Assembly (NCBI GenBank): GCA_030063045.1
Contig: JAQSEB010000153.1
Coordinates: 124,001-188,000 of the forward strand
DNA length: 64,000 nucleotides
DNA from: Pratylenchus scribneri
Taxonomy: Eukaryota; Nematoda; Chromadorea; Rhabditida; Pratylenchidae
Direction: 5' to 3'
Both the position numbers and the translations under genes were made by a program. The notes beneath the pieces are model-generated. The model was given only the letters and a program-made list of their open reading frames with translations, was not told the DNA's origin and did not search any database. The first letter of the stretch is position 1. Each line of letters begins with the position of its first letter. Positions 1 to 8,777 of the stretch are shown one piece after another.

Positions 1-516
1 TTGATCGTGTAAATGGGTGGATCGATGATAGTCGGCAAACAGATGCAAATTAGTGAATTTATTTGATCACCGTAGGGTCGAACAAAATCGATGATTGCAC
101 ACTCTTTTATATGCCGCAAATAGGATGGAGATGGATGCGCACAGAGATGGGCGGGAATTGGGATTTGGGCTTCTGGATTTGTGGAAAGATGTTGAAAAAA
201 TTCTTGGGAATAATATTGGAGAAAAAATTCAGTTCCTCGCATCCGCTCTAAGCAAATATTTTTTATAATATTCGCCAATTTATTTATTTTTCCAATTAAT
301 TAATAAATGGGTTTATGATCAATTTTTATGTAGATTTGAAAAGAAAATTCATCTTTTTTGTCTAATTTTAATTCCATCAAAATTTAACATTACTCTCACT
401 TTGGCAACAAATTTATAAATTAAATAAAAATGACATTAAATCCAAATATTTGATTTTTTATCCAACAATGATGATTAGTCCATTCATTTGCTTCTCTAAC
501 ATCTTAATACTATTTT
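1..516. other. AT-rich stretch, no gene seen
   Basis: No convincing coding sequence. The only open frame (63-251, plus) begins with TTG, resembles nothing I know and lies in simple AT-rich DNA. If the neighbouring Maverick continues leftward, its terminal repeat and PolB gene would lie here or beyond the window edge, but no inverted repeat partner is visible. Confidence 0.5.
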
Positions 517-1552
517 TCATTTTGCTCTAATAGGATTATTTGTCTCATTATGCTGTTGCAAGAATAATGGCGCAGTAGGATAAATGCCACCAGATAGCTC
601 AAATTGTCCGTCCTCATCAGAATCAGAGGAGGGCGTTTTTTTAAATCTTTTTCGAATGCTCTCCATCATTGGCTTCCTATACCACCAAACCAAAAGGGCA
701 ATAACACACGCTTTGAAGATGGCCAAATAAATTGTAATGCTATTATGAAAATTAATTGAGCTGCTACTATTAGTGGATAAAAGCAATACTGGAATATCAT
801 CATTTTTGGCAAGAGTAAAAGGGATGAAAGAAAATTTGCTTGCGCCAATTTTTGATACAAATATCCTTTCCTGCTTCAATTGTAAATGCCGTCGATAAAT
901 GGAATCGCCCTCAATCCAATACAATATACCATTCACGATCATTAGATCTTGGCAACAATTTGGGTGCAATCGAGTAATTGGTTCTAAAAGGATTCGAGCA
1001 TTTTTAATTCCCCATTGTGTTGAAGGCGACCAAAATTTCGAAACAAGCTTATCGAGATTTAGCCTATACAACCATTGATCATCATCAATTTGAATGTATA
1101 AACGCGATTGGATATGAACAAAGATAAATCGTTCATATTTGTCAAAAAATTTGAACACCTTTTCATTTCCACTTCTGATCATGTGTGTCTCATTTGTCCT
1201 ACTCTGGTAGATTAGAAATGAATGATGTTCATATTCAAAACATGCATGAAATATTGAACCCGATGAGGTGAGTTGTATTGGCGCTGATGCTTGGAATGAG
1301 TAAGCAGATTCTAATTGAATTTGAACTTCTGATTCACTTTTTTTGCGTCAATATGCACACTGCTCTATTGTTATATGGGAAAACCATTGGTCTATTGCAT
1401 TTGGAATAGATCAAATATTGATGATCAAAACTATTGTTTTGATCCATCAGAGTTTCCCCCTCAAATAAACGATAAATTCTATGCCCAATAATGAATGGAA
1501 ATAATGGGGGAATAATGGTGGAAAAAAATAAAAATGGGATAATAAATTTCAT
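517..1552 (-). pseudogene. Maverick type I membrane glycoprotein, broken by a one-base frameshift
   Basis: Two overlapping minus-strand frames make one membrane protein. The first starts at an ATG at 1552 with a hydrophobic signal peptide and ends at a TGA at 1334. The second is open from a run of seven A (about 1337-1345) down to 517 and contains the ATG at 1182. One extra A in that run explains the switch. The second frame has a transmembrane segment (about residues 150-170 of the 221-residue part), then a short basic tail rich in Ser and Asp. This topology and the place after the protease fit an envelope-like or fusogen-like protein; nematode Mavericks are known to carry such cargo, but I see no family motif that proves it. 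A TATATAA box lies 41-47 bp upstream. The shift could be mutation, assembly error at a homopolymer or ribosomal slippage. Confidence 0.6.
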
Positions 1553-1592
1553 TTTTAAAAATAAAATTTTTGTGATTTTTTTTTGCAATTTC

Positions 1593-1599
1593 TTATATA
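1593..1599 (-). promoter_or_regulatory. TATATAA box of the Maverick glycoprotein gene
   Basis: TATATAAG on the minus strand, about 45 bp before the ATG at 1552. The same TCTATATAA context stands before two other genes of the element, which supports a shared core promoter. Confidence 0.5.
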
Positions 1600-1605
1600 G
1601 ACAAG

Positions 1606-2079
1606 CTAAGAGCCGAGTGCTGAGGGAACAATCAAATGGCGAACAAAAAATTTTACCAACATATCCGCCATTGCGCGAGTTCGCCAAAGGGTTTGCATAA
1701 TTTGAGGGAATGATTGACCTTGGGCACGACAAACCAAAAAATAAATGCAATAATGTCCACAAGTATCTTCCAAATTTGCTTGAATTTGCCTATTGTTCAC
1801 TTTGACCGATTGGAATTTGGCCAAATATTTTTGGAAATTTGCATTAGGCGGTTCTCCAAGTGAACAAAAATATTCGGCACTATGCCCATTTTGGACCCAA
1901 ATGGAAACCCAATGTTGGCCTTTTCGATAGTGTGGATCGGTGTTGGCCACAAAACAATGAGGATACATTTTTGTTGAATGGGGCAAATTGTCCGCAGCAA
2001 AAACTCCCAAAAAGCATTTTCGTGTGTGTTGATTTGTTCGTAAAATTCGCTCCAGTTTTTTTCCATTCATGCCTTCCAT
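1606..2079 (-). CDS. Maverick adenain-like cysteine protease (PRO)
   Basis: A 157-residue protein of the adenovirus-type C5/Ulp1-like protease family that matures capsid proteins in Polintons and adenoviruses. Visible landmarks: FLGVFAADNLP near residue 23, typical of Polinton proteases; the catalytic His in GQHWVSIW (His56); the oxyanion Gln at residue 100; and the nucleophile Cys107 in TCGHYCIYFL. The spacing of Gln and Cys (7) matches adenain. Where relatives have an acidic residue (FDS or FEP) this copy has Cys72 in EYFCSLGEPP, so the third catalytic residue is missing or supplied differently. It starts 7 bp after the capsid gene stop, as in a compact viral gene block. Confidence 0.85.
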   Translation of the reverse strand: MEGMNGKKLERILRTNQHTRKCFLGVFAADNLPHSTKMYPHCFVANTDPHYRKGQHWVSIWVQNGHSAEYFCSLGEPPNANFQKYLAKFQSVKVNNRQIQANLEDTCGHYCIYFLVCRAQGQSFPQIMQTLWRTRAMADMLVKFFVRHLIVPSALGS

Positions 2080-2085
2080 CTTTGT

Positions 2086-3474
2086 TTAAAATACACTATT
2101 ATCTGAGCTGAGTACACGTGCCGAATCGATTGAGAGGATGGAATCAAACTCTCCAATCACTAGCATTTCCATTGAATCCTTTATAGCCTCCTTAAAGTGT
2201 AACTTAATGCAAGTTGTCCCATTGCGAATGATCTCAAAATTTTGGCCATAATCTTCCAGTGTGCTTTGCATTGGGATCACGTAGAAGCACCAACCATTCA
2301 AAAATCGTTGCAAATTGATGGACATTGTCCGGTCGCCCTCATCCATTCCCAACCCTGCATACATGTCCACAAAAGCGCGAATGTAACGATTGTTGTCAAA
2401 ATCAAGGGCATATGGTGTGGCAGGATAGCTGTTTCCATTTGCCTCCACACTAAGTGAGCGCAAATTTGCATGCACAAATTCAAAGGGTGACTTCTTTTTA
2501 TTACCGGAAAAGGCATCTGCCGCAGTGAAAGCAATAATCAGTCGGCGGGGCAAAATGTTCACAAAAATATTATGTGCCAAATCGATACGGCCCTTATCCA
2601 GGTAGACATTTCGGCACTCAATTCTGCGCATTGGGAATTTGGCCGGTGAGGTTTCCATTTGTTTTGCAATGGCATTTTGCAGTGATTGAGTCAAATCCAC
2701 ACAAGCTACAAACAACTGAACATCATGCACCTTGATCCTATATTCTTGCGCGTTTTGGTGTGTTACATCTGCAGCTCCCGCACCTACACCCTTTGTCACA
2801 TAGTCGGGTGTTAGTAGGAGGAAATCATCCGCATTCCGATGGATTGTGAAAATCAAATCCGCATTGTTCAGCATCAGCTTATTTTGCTTGGCCAAATCAA
2901 AATTGAATTTAACCATGGTTTCGCACAGCTGTCCATTTGTGAATCTTTTCAGCCGCCTACGGAATCCTGAACCATTATAATGGTTTTGTGGTGAATCATC
3001 GAGGGCATAGCAATTTGCTTCATACAATCCATTACGCACCTCATGCGAGAGGCCCAATTCCTGTAGAATATAGGTGCGGTAGGCATAGTGCGGACCGGAA
3101 TCAAAGCATTCAATCCCACTGATGCTCAGCTTCAACGATTTCACAAAACTATGCCCTAGATTATTGATCACTCCGGCATGTTTATCATCCTCCACCGTAT
3201 CGGAAATATTGACCCAATTACCGGCAGACTTTTTTTGGAGAGAATGCCCCAAATAGAGATAAGTTCGACCCAAATCAATGAACTGATTATCGGCAAACAG
3301 ACGGAATGTGTAAGGGCCCTCCTGGGAGAGGGCAGCAATCGGAAGAAGCTGTCTTATGGTGGTTTTGTTAACGGCCACATTTGTGGCGGGCAGTTCAAAA
3401 AAATTTATCAAACCAACATCTACACCTTCGCTACTTTCAGAGTCAATCTTTTTTAGGGTAGTAATTTTTACAAT
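2086..3474 (-). CDS. Maverick major capsid protein (double jelly-roll MCP)
   Basis: The frame is open to 3540 but has no ATG near its beginning; the upstream limit is a GTG at 3540. The N-terminal block INFFELPATNVAV followed by GPYTFRLFADNQFIDLGRTYL corresponds to the conserved MCP opening of metazoan Polintons (proteins often named F54H12.2-like), which forms the icosahedral shell from double jelly-roll subunits. Further MCP-like stretches follow, such as LGHSFVKSLKLSISGIE and YAYRTYILQELG. Length of about 460-485 residues suits the family. A TATATAAG box at 3521-3527 places the expected start near codon 3474, which reads ATT; I therefore chose 3474 as the probable ancestral start. Either a non-ATG start, a short upstream exon or start loss applies. 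Confidence 0.88.
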   Translation of the reverse strand: MVKITTLKKIDSESSEGVDVGLINFFELPATNVAVNKTTIRQLLPIAALSQEGPYTFRLFADNQFIDLGRTYLYLGHSLQKKSAGNWVNISDTVEDDKHAGVINNLGHSFVKSLKLSISGIECFDSGPHYAYRTYILQELGLSHEVRNGLYEANCYALDDSPQNHYNGSGFRRRLKRFTNGQLCETMVKFNFDLAKQNKLMLNNADLIFTIHRNADDFLLLTPDYVTKGVGAGAADVTHQNAQEYRIKVHDVQLFVACVDLTQSLQNAIAKQMETSPAKFPMRRIECRNVYLDKGRIDLAHNIFVNILPRRLIIAFTAADAFSGNKKKSPFEFVHANLRSLSVEANGNSYPATPYALDFDNNRYIRAFVDMYAGLGMDEGDRTMSINLQRFLNGWCFYVIPMQSTLEDYGQNFEIIRNGTTCIKLHFKEAIKDSMEMLVIGEFDSILSIDSARVLSSDNSVF

Positions 3475-3520
3475 TTTTAAAAAATGAAAATGTTTGACAA
3501 TAAATTCAAATTTTTTGTCC

Positions 3521-3527
3521 TTATATA
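3521..3527 (-). promoter_or_regulatory. TATATAA box of the Maverick capsid gene
   Basis: TCTATATAAGG on the minus strand, 47-53 bp before the inferred capsid start. It lies inside the open frame, which argues that the in-frame GTG at 3540 is not the real start. Confidence 0.5.
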
Positions 3528-3543
3528 GAGGGGCAAGCACTGA

Positions 3544-3966
3544 TCAAAAATATGGAGACAATTGATCGAATCGTCGCCTCATTGGTACCAGCTTTTTTAA
3601 TGTTCCTTTTGGACAACCTCTTTGTTTTTTGGCTCCTTTTCCACATTGTTGGAATTTACCGACAATGTTGGCCAAACCCTGTTTGGAGTGCTCCATCACT
3701 GCTTCCTTTACATTTTTGCCCTGTGATATATCACTTAGCGCTTTTGTGCCGGCAGCCAAACCCTCCTCTCCAATAGTGGAGACAATATTTTTCGCAATTG
3801 GCATCAGGAAGCGACCAATCGTACCCAATACTCCGGTGCCCCTTTGATATCGGATACCTTGAAAATACCGTTGCTGTTGAGAGGCCAATGCTGGTCCTCT
3901 TCCTTCTTGGGCCGCCACTAATCCCAACCAGTTCAGGCTATTTGGGTCAATGAAAACATGCGTCAT
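3544..3966 (-). CDS. Maverick small virion-type protein
   Basis: About 140 residues. The frame opens at a GTG (4026), but the ATG at 3966, just after the stop of the upstream gene (3975), is the better start. The centre (YQRGTGVLGTIGRFLMP, then a long amphipathic helix with KALSDISQGKNVKEA) is a pattern I recognise from metazoan Polintons: a Gly-rich lead, hydrophobic helix and KNVKEA-type repeat resembling adenovirus-like minor core proteins. The C-terminus is strongly basic (GKGAKKQRG and MRRR). It probably packs inside the virion with DNA or under the capsid, but no enzymatic motif is visible. It ends 4 bp before the open capsid frame. Confidence 0.7.
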   Translation of the reverse strand: MTHVFIDPNSLNWLGLVAAQEGRGPALASQQQRYFQGIRYQRGTGVLGTIGRFLMPIAKNIVSTIGEEGLAAGTKALSDISQGKNVKEAVMEHSKQGLANIVGKFQQCGKGAKKQRGCPKGTLKKLVPMRRRFDQLSPYF

Positions 3967-3974
3967 TTTTGTGT

Positions 3975-5723
3975 TCACATAAAAAGTGATCTTTTGAAAT
4001 GTAATGTCACGAGTGTGTTTCCCCACTCAAATTTTACCAATTTTCCTGTTGCTGATCGAATTTCAATTGTAATTTCGGAAATTCGTTTATTCTGCAACCG
4101 GTAATGATATTCCGAGCTATATATAGCCTCTTGGACTTGTCCCGGCTCGCCAATGACATTAACCACTCGCAATAGGGGTGCCTTCTCATTTTCAACAATG
4201 GATTGCTCCACAATTGGACTGTAAACATAGAGTTGTTTGATTCCACCCGATAGGGTGGGCATAAATTGTGCAAAGAATCCACTCATTACAAACAATTGAT
4301 TACTGTATCCCAGTGCATAGGCCAGTTCGGGCGAAAGTTCCACGTGTTGGATACGGTCCTCGAAAAATGCAATAAATTTTTGTATGGTGTCATCAAACCG
4401 AAAAATGACCTTCGCATTTGGGTCAGTGTGAAACAATTTGCGTATATCCGCAAATCGGTCCTCATCTATTGGCTTTTTGAATTGCGCCAATGCTATAGGT
4501 GGTTCGGTTTGTATTGATGATGATGATGGATCAGAGAGTATAATTAAATTCTGTTGTTGCTGTAATTTTGCCAATTGTTCCCGGATTCGTTCGTCCTCTT
4601 CAATTTGTACAAGTTGTTTTTCCTGTTGCTGCTGCTTTTTTCGTTGCAATTCTGTGACTTGATCCTTGATGGATTGCTGTTCATCAATTGGTTCCAATTT
4701 TTTATCACCACTGGCGGCTATTGGATGTTGCTGACCAATCGAAATTGGTGGTTCTTGTCTCGAAGGCATTGATTGGAGTAGGATATTGGCCTCCACACTT
4801 AATTGACTCAATTGTTCAAATGTTGCTGTTCCATTTTGGAGGGTTTCATTCGAGTCTGCCAAAATCTTTCTAGCTTTGTCAGCTGCACGTCTTGCTGCTT
4901 GTAAATTATTTGCTTCAATTTCTCTCAATGTTTCATCCTTTGCCTTTTGGGTGGCGTCAAAATGGGCATACAGTGTCAGGCCTATGGATTGTAGCGTGTT
5001 CAGTTCTTGCTGGATTTTTGCAATTTTTTCTTTCAACAGTGCGTTTTCACCCATTTTTTCTGCCAATTGGGAATTGATCTGATCTAGTGCATTGGTTGCC
5101 TTTGTGATGAATTCCAGCATTTTTTGATAGTTCTTCCCCGTGTCCCTTACAGCTCTTTCTGCCGCACCTTTTGCCATTTTGAGCTTCTCAGCTTTGTCGC
5201 GCTGAGCTTGAATTTCAGCCGATTCCTGGATTGGTGTCAATGTTTGTTGTTGCTGTTGATTGGATTGTTTGAGTGCGGCCAATTTTGCCGCAATTTCTGG
5301 ACTTTCTTGAATTGGAGTGAGTTGTTGCTGTTGTGTTGCTCTTCTCATCCTTGTTAGCGGATTTGTGGGGGTTACCGAACACAATGAGGTGGTGCCCTTC
5401 TCCACCGAGCGACGTGTAAAATACTGGTGAATGAGGCCATTTATGTTCTGTTCCATCTCCTTGATTGTATGGAAATTCAGGGAGGGTATCATAATTTTTT
5501 CAGATTGTTGCTTATCCTCTGGATCCAAATAGCTTACTATGATATATTGCTCATCCTCGGCACCGAGTGTGGCAAATGAGATTGGATAAATGATTGAGGA
5601 AAGCGACACTGTCCATGCATTATCGAGCTCCAGCGTTTCGGGTAAGCGAACGGTGAAATGACTCGTCTTATTGTTCTCATATGAAGGATCATTGCTAGGT
5701 AGGGTAATATAAAATGAATCCAT
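3975..5723 (-). CDS. Maverick minor capsid (penton-like) protein with coiled-coil insert
   Basis: 582 residues from an ATG. The first 100 residues (MDSFYITLPSNDPS, then FTVRLPETLELDNAWTVSLS) and the last 150 (LYVYSPIVEQSIV, LLRVV, ITIEIRSATGKLV, TLVTLHFKR) match the two halves of the Polinton protein regarded as the minor capsid or penton protein. Between them, roughly residues 105-430, is a Gln- and Lys/Glu-rich coiled-coil region with a near-repeat of LTPIQES-EI at its start. That insert is much longer than I expect for the family. The gene lies between integrase (13 bp upstream) and the small virion-type protein, in the same direction. Confidence 0.85.
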   Translation of the reverse strand: MDSFYITLPSNDPSYENNKTSHFTVRLPETLELDNAWTVSLSSIIYPISFATLGAEDEQYIIVSYLDPEDKQQSEKIMIPSLNFHTIKEMEQNINGLIHQYFTRRSVEKGTTSLCSVTPTNPLTRMRRATQQQQLTPIQESPEIAAKLAALKQSNQQQQQTLTPIQESAEIQAQRDKAEKLKMAKGAAERAVRDTGKNYQKMLEFITKATNALDQINSQLAEKMGENALLKEKIAKIQQELNTLQSIGLTLYAHFDATQKAKDETLREIEANNLQAARRAADKARKILADSNETLQNGTATFEQLSQLSVEANILLQSMPSRQEPPISIGQQHPIAASGDKKLEPIDEQQSIKDQVTELQRKKQQQQEKQLVQIEEDERIREQLAKLQQQQNLIILSDPSSSSIQTEPPIALAQFKKPIDEDRFADIRKLFHTDPNAKVIFRFDDTIQKFIAFFEDRIQHVELSPELAYALGYSNQLFVMSGFFAQFMPTLSGGIKQLYVYSPIVEQSIVENEKAPLLRVVNVIGEPGQVQEAIYSSEYHYRLQNKRISEITIEIRSATGKLVKFEWGNTLVTLHFKRSLFM

Positions 5724-5736
5724 TGTTAATGGATGA

Positions 5737-6846
5737 TTATTCAGCTATTGGAGTGACCAAATCTGAGTCCTTTATCCAACTATTGTAGCGATCGGAATAT
5801 CCAACCGAGCGTACAAAATGCTCAACGACACCTTTGCGTTTTCGTGTCCTCAAAACTTCCGCAATACGATGAGTTGTGTCTATCGAGGTTTTGACCAAAT
5901 CAGGCACGTAAAAAATTCCTGAAATTTTATTGCCCTGCAAATCTTCAATTCTATAGGATGGTGGATTTGTGGGATTAACTTTCACGATTCGGAATAGTTC
6001 GTCCGTATAATTTGGATGGAATGATCGTCCAAATGTGCCCTTCTCTTTAGCGATACGCACAATATCTCCGTGAGAAAATTTGTTTTTTCGTTTTCGAGAC
6101 TTTTTTTCCTCTTCTTCTTCCGGTTTATATAGCCTCTGCCAAAGTTCTTGTGCATTTTCATAGGTGACCTGGTTTGGTGTCATTCCAATTGTTCGATTCA
6201 CGCTATTGTTTATGCCGTCGACTATTTTTTGAACGGCTTCCACCCATCGTGTAGTGTTATTTTGGCTAAAATATTTGTACAGCCGAAGCTTTAGGGTTTT
6301 GTTAGCTCGTTCCACAACCCCCGCATGTAAATGGGGGCTATACATTACATGCTTTAAAATTTGCTTTTGTTGGAAATATTCCAGCATTTTTTTGGCTTGA
6401 AATTCCACTCCCGAATCGGAATACAGCTTATGGGGGAGTACTTTGGATTTGGCGAACACTCGATTGAAAGCATCAATCATATCTTTGCTACGCTTTGTCT
6501 TGGCAGGTGCCACATGAATTTTACGGCTCAATACATCAATGCATACCAGCAGATAACGGTATTGATCATTTTGGGCCCTGAGATCATCGAAAATGCACAA
6601 ATCACATTGCCAATCAGTGTTCAATCCGGATGGAATGGTTTTGAGTCGTTGATAGCGCTTTCTGGCTGGTTTATACAATGTCCAAGTGCGCTCATTGTGC
6701 AAAAACTTTTCCACATCTTTCAAAGTAATTAAAGGATTGTGCTTTTTTGCTTCCGCATATAGGGCCTGTATCCCAGTGTAGCTAGCCGGTGATTTTAGTT
6801 TGTAAAACAGTGTGGACAATAAATTGTTAATCAAAGTTTTGCCCAT
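5737..6846 (-). CDS. Maverick integrase (RVE family, chromodomain-like tail)
   Basis: 369 residues. An RVE integrase core spans about residues 70-240. The catalytic triad reads Asp82 (WQCDLCIFDD), Asp144 (LYSDSGVEF) and Glu179 (HAGVVERANK), with 34 residues between the last two, close to the DD35E pattern of retroviral and Polinton integrases. It inserts the element into host DNA. The C-terminal part (from about residue 325: IAEVLRTRKRKGVVEHF, then GYSDRYNSWI) looks like a chromodomain, known on many Polinton integrases and thought to guide targeting. All catalytic residues are intact. Its first 16 bases overlap the end of the upstream gene, a viral-style overlap. Confidence 0.92.
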   Translation of the reverse strand: MGKTLINNLLSTLFYKLKSPASYTGIQALYAEAKKHNPLITLKDVEKFLHNERTWTLYKPARKRYQRLKTIPSGLNTDWQCDLCIFDDLRAQNDQYRYLLVCIDVLSRKIHVAPAKTKRSKDMIDAFNRVFAKSKVLPHKLYSDSGVEFQAKKMLEYFQQKQILKHVMYSPHLHAGVVERANKTLKLRLYKYFSQNNTTRWVEAVQKIVDGINNSVNRTIGMTPNQVTYENAQELWQRLYKPEEEEEKKSRKRKNKFSHGDIVRIAKEKGTFGRSFHPNYTDELFRIVKVNPTNPPSYRIEDLQGNKISGIFYVPDLVKTSIDTTHRIAEVLRTRKRKGVVEHFVRSVGYSDRYNSWIKDSDLVTPIAE

Positions 6847-8054
6847 AACTGGGGTTTGAATATGTTCTTTTGAGGGGGTATTCTCCGAAGACCTGGCGTT
6901 TTTATAATCTTGATTTTGGCGGCAAATCTGAGTTTTTTGGGTTTTTTACCTTTTCCTGATTGTTCACCAAAATCCCCCTTAATTATGCTATTAGCTTCAG
7001 GATCTTTTCGGAGGGCTTTTTCAAAAAATTTATGGCCACGTGGTGGCGAGTCCCGTATGCCAGCAATATAATCTATCGAATCTTTAAAATTGCTCTCTTT
7101 GATAGGTAATTTCCGATAGCTCAAGACTTGACCGTTCGAGGCGACAGAAAACCGTTGCCGATTTGCTTGTACCAATTCCAACAATTTTTTCCGAGCCGAT
7201 GGCGTCATTTGTCTACGCTCCATGGATGTATCCACCGTATCATATTGTGATGAATCTCCTTCATCTTCAGGTGCTGATGATGATGTGTACACGGAGGATT
7301 TTTCTGTTCCGGAGGTTAAGCCTATTGTGGCCGATCGTCTGATCAACTTTTTTCTCTCATCCTCATTTGTGCTTGTTGGATCAATTACATTTGGAGTGCT
7401 GGTCAAGCCCAAATAGGGAGCCACATTTGGTGGAACCATTGTCGGATTTTGGATCACAACCTTTTGTGGTCGATTCTCAATCAAATCCCTCATTTGTCTC
7501 CTCTGCTTATAGAGTACATTGTATCGCTTCTGTTTGAGGTCCGGCTCCAGTTTGGGATTATCCAATGTGGTGGCAATTTTTGCGTCCAATTTGATCTTCT
7601 CATCTTTCAAATCATCCCCGGTTTTGGTCATCAAATTCAAGAGGGTTTTGTATTCCGCCTCCGGAATTATGACCATTTTTCGGGTGTGCTTCATGATTGT
7701 GGGTGGCAGTATTTTTTTGACCAAATGTTCAGCCAATGTCGCAACAATGGGCAACAGAATTGCACCCAATGCCAAGCCACTTCCCTGTTGAATACGTTTT
7801 CGCGCAGTTTTTTCCGTTCGTGCCCTAGCAATTGCCCGATAATAGTCTGCAAATTTGATCAGACGCTTCTTTTGCTGAGGTGTTAAAATAAAATTATAGC
7901 GCAAAATATTTGCACAAATTTCAACGATGGCCAAAATTTGATCTGCGTTTGCGTTCAAAATGAGTGTGTTCTTTTTTCTATCTGATTTGGTTTTTGAGAG
8001 TTGTTGCAAAAATTCTAAATTATCTTTTATATATGGACTGAATTGATATGTCAT
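6831..8054 (-). CDS. Maverick conserved basic virion-type protein
   Basis: 407 residues from the ATG at 8054. An ATG at 8102 also opens the frame, but the TATATAA box lies in those extra codons, so 8054 fits better. Residues near 30-90 (ILAIVEICANILRYNFILTP, then QQKKRLIKF and GSGLALGAILLPIV) match a protein commonly encoded in metazoan Polintons: a short helical domain, a LTPQQKK basic turn and a Gly-rich hydrophobic helix. The middle is Ser/Thr-rich and the C-terminus highly basic (GKGKKPKKLRF). This suggests a DNA-associated or capsid-internal virion protein. I know no proven function. It overlaps the integrase start by 16 bases. Confidence 0.7.
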   Translation of the reverse strand: MTYQFSPYIKDNLEFLQQLSKTKSDRKKNTLILNANADQILAIVEICANILRYNFILTPQQKKRLIKFADYYRAIARARTEKTARKRIQQGSGLALGAILLPIVATLAEHLVKKILPPTIMKHTRKMVIIPEAEYKTLLNLMTKTGDDLKDEKIKLDAKIATTLDNPKLEPDLKQKRYNVLYKQRRQMRDLIENRPQKVVIQNPTMVPPNVAPYLGLTSTPNVIDPTSTNEDERKKLIRRSATIGLTSGTEKSSVYTSSSAPEDEGDSSQYDTVDTSMERRQMTPSARKKLLELVQANRQRFSVASNGQVLSYRKLPIKESNFKDSIDYIAGIRDSPPRGHKFFEKALRKDPEANSIIKGDFGEQSGKGKKPKKLRFAAKIKIIKTPGLRRIPPQKNIFKPQLWAKL

Positions 8055-8088
8055 TATATTTTTGGAAATTTTAAATTTTTTGTTGCAT

Positions 8089-8095
8089 TTATATA
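8089..8095 (-). promoter_or_regulatory. TATATAA box of the basic virion-type gene
   Basis: GGTCTATATAAATGC on the minus strand, about 41 bp upstream of the ATG at 8054. It decides that start over the ATG at 8102. Confidence 0.5.
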
Positions 8096-8120
8096 GACCC
8101 ATTCATCCACCGTTTTGATT

Positions 8121-8738
8121 TCATTCAATTGGCAGATAAATTTTTTGCTTTTCCACGGGAAAAATGTCTGTCGATAAACGCAAATATTCAGGTGCATTTG
8201 GATGCATATTGATTACCAAATATGAAAATGGATTGCGTGTTGCATCATTCCAAGATTCCAAAAAATAATTCAATCTCCCGGGAAACAATTGTGAACCAAT
8301 CGTTTTTGATTGTAATTGGGACGATGGACTACGCATCAAAACAAGTACATGTGCATTGCTACGTGCCGTACGAATATTTCTGCCAAATATCGATTGAGTC
8401 ACAAATACAACACTGGTATTCCAATTATGGGAGCCACGTGTGAATAGGAGGTCAAGAAAATCATTTTTTGTATCCAGCATTAGATCATCCAAAATGAGGA
8501 GCAGAGGTTTTGGCATGGATTTTATCATTTCCTCATCAGGAACGCCATTATAAGTTTCCACGCCTTCCACTGTTTTCAATCGCATTATTGCGTCATTCAA
8601 TTCGCCATAGCAATAGAGTACTTTTTGGGGTGGAGGATCGATAAGTTGAACTCTATGCTTGAGCAGTTTCAACAACCATTGAGTTTTTCCAGAACCCGTG
8701 GCTCCGGCCAAAATTAGAGTAAATGGTGAAAAGAACAT
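8121..8738 (-). CDS. Maverick genome-packaging ATPase (FtsK/HerA type)
   Basis: About 205 residues from the ATG at 8738; a second in-frame ATG at 8783 would add 15. A32-like ATPases of Polintons pump the genome into capsids. The Walker A motif is LAGATGSGKT, about 12-19 residues from the chosen start after MFFSPFTLI, and Walker B is LLLILDDLM about 65 residues later. The downstream VVFVTQSIFG matches the sensor region of the family (VTQNLF-type). A TATTTAA box at 8771-8777 lies 39 bp before the chosen ATG. It is the first recognisable gene of the block. Confidence 0.9.
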   Translation of the reverse strand: MFFSPFTLILAGATGSGKTQWLLKLLKHRVQLIDPPPQKVLYCYGELNDAIMRLKTVEGVETYNGVPDEEMIKSMPKPLLLILDDLMLDTKNDFLDLLFTRGSHNWNTSVVFVTQSIFGRNIRTARSNAHVLVLMRSPSSQLQSKTIGSQLFPGRLNYFLESWNDATRNPFSYLVINMHPNAPEYLRLSTDIFPVEKQKIYLPIE

Positions 8739-8770
8739 TTTTATGAGTGTAATTGACCACAACTGATTGC

Positions 8771-8777
8771 TTAAATA
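8771..8777 (-). promoter_or_regulatory. TATTTAA box of the ATPase gene
   Basis: GGTCTATTTAAGC on the minus strand, a one-base variant of the GGTCTATATAA motif seen before other genes of the element, 39 bp before the ATG at 8738. Confidence 0.45.

Noticed and set aside
63..251. Plus-strand frame of 62 codons
   Set aside because: Begins with TTG, no recognisable product, AT-rich chance frame.
6361..7886. Plus-strand frames of 90-145 codons opposite the Maverick genes
   Set aside because: They mirror the minus-strand integrase and virion-type coding sequence and have no family features.
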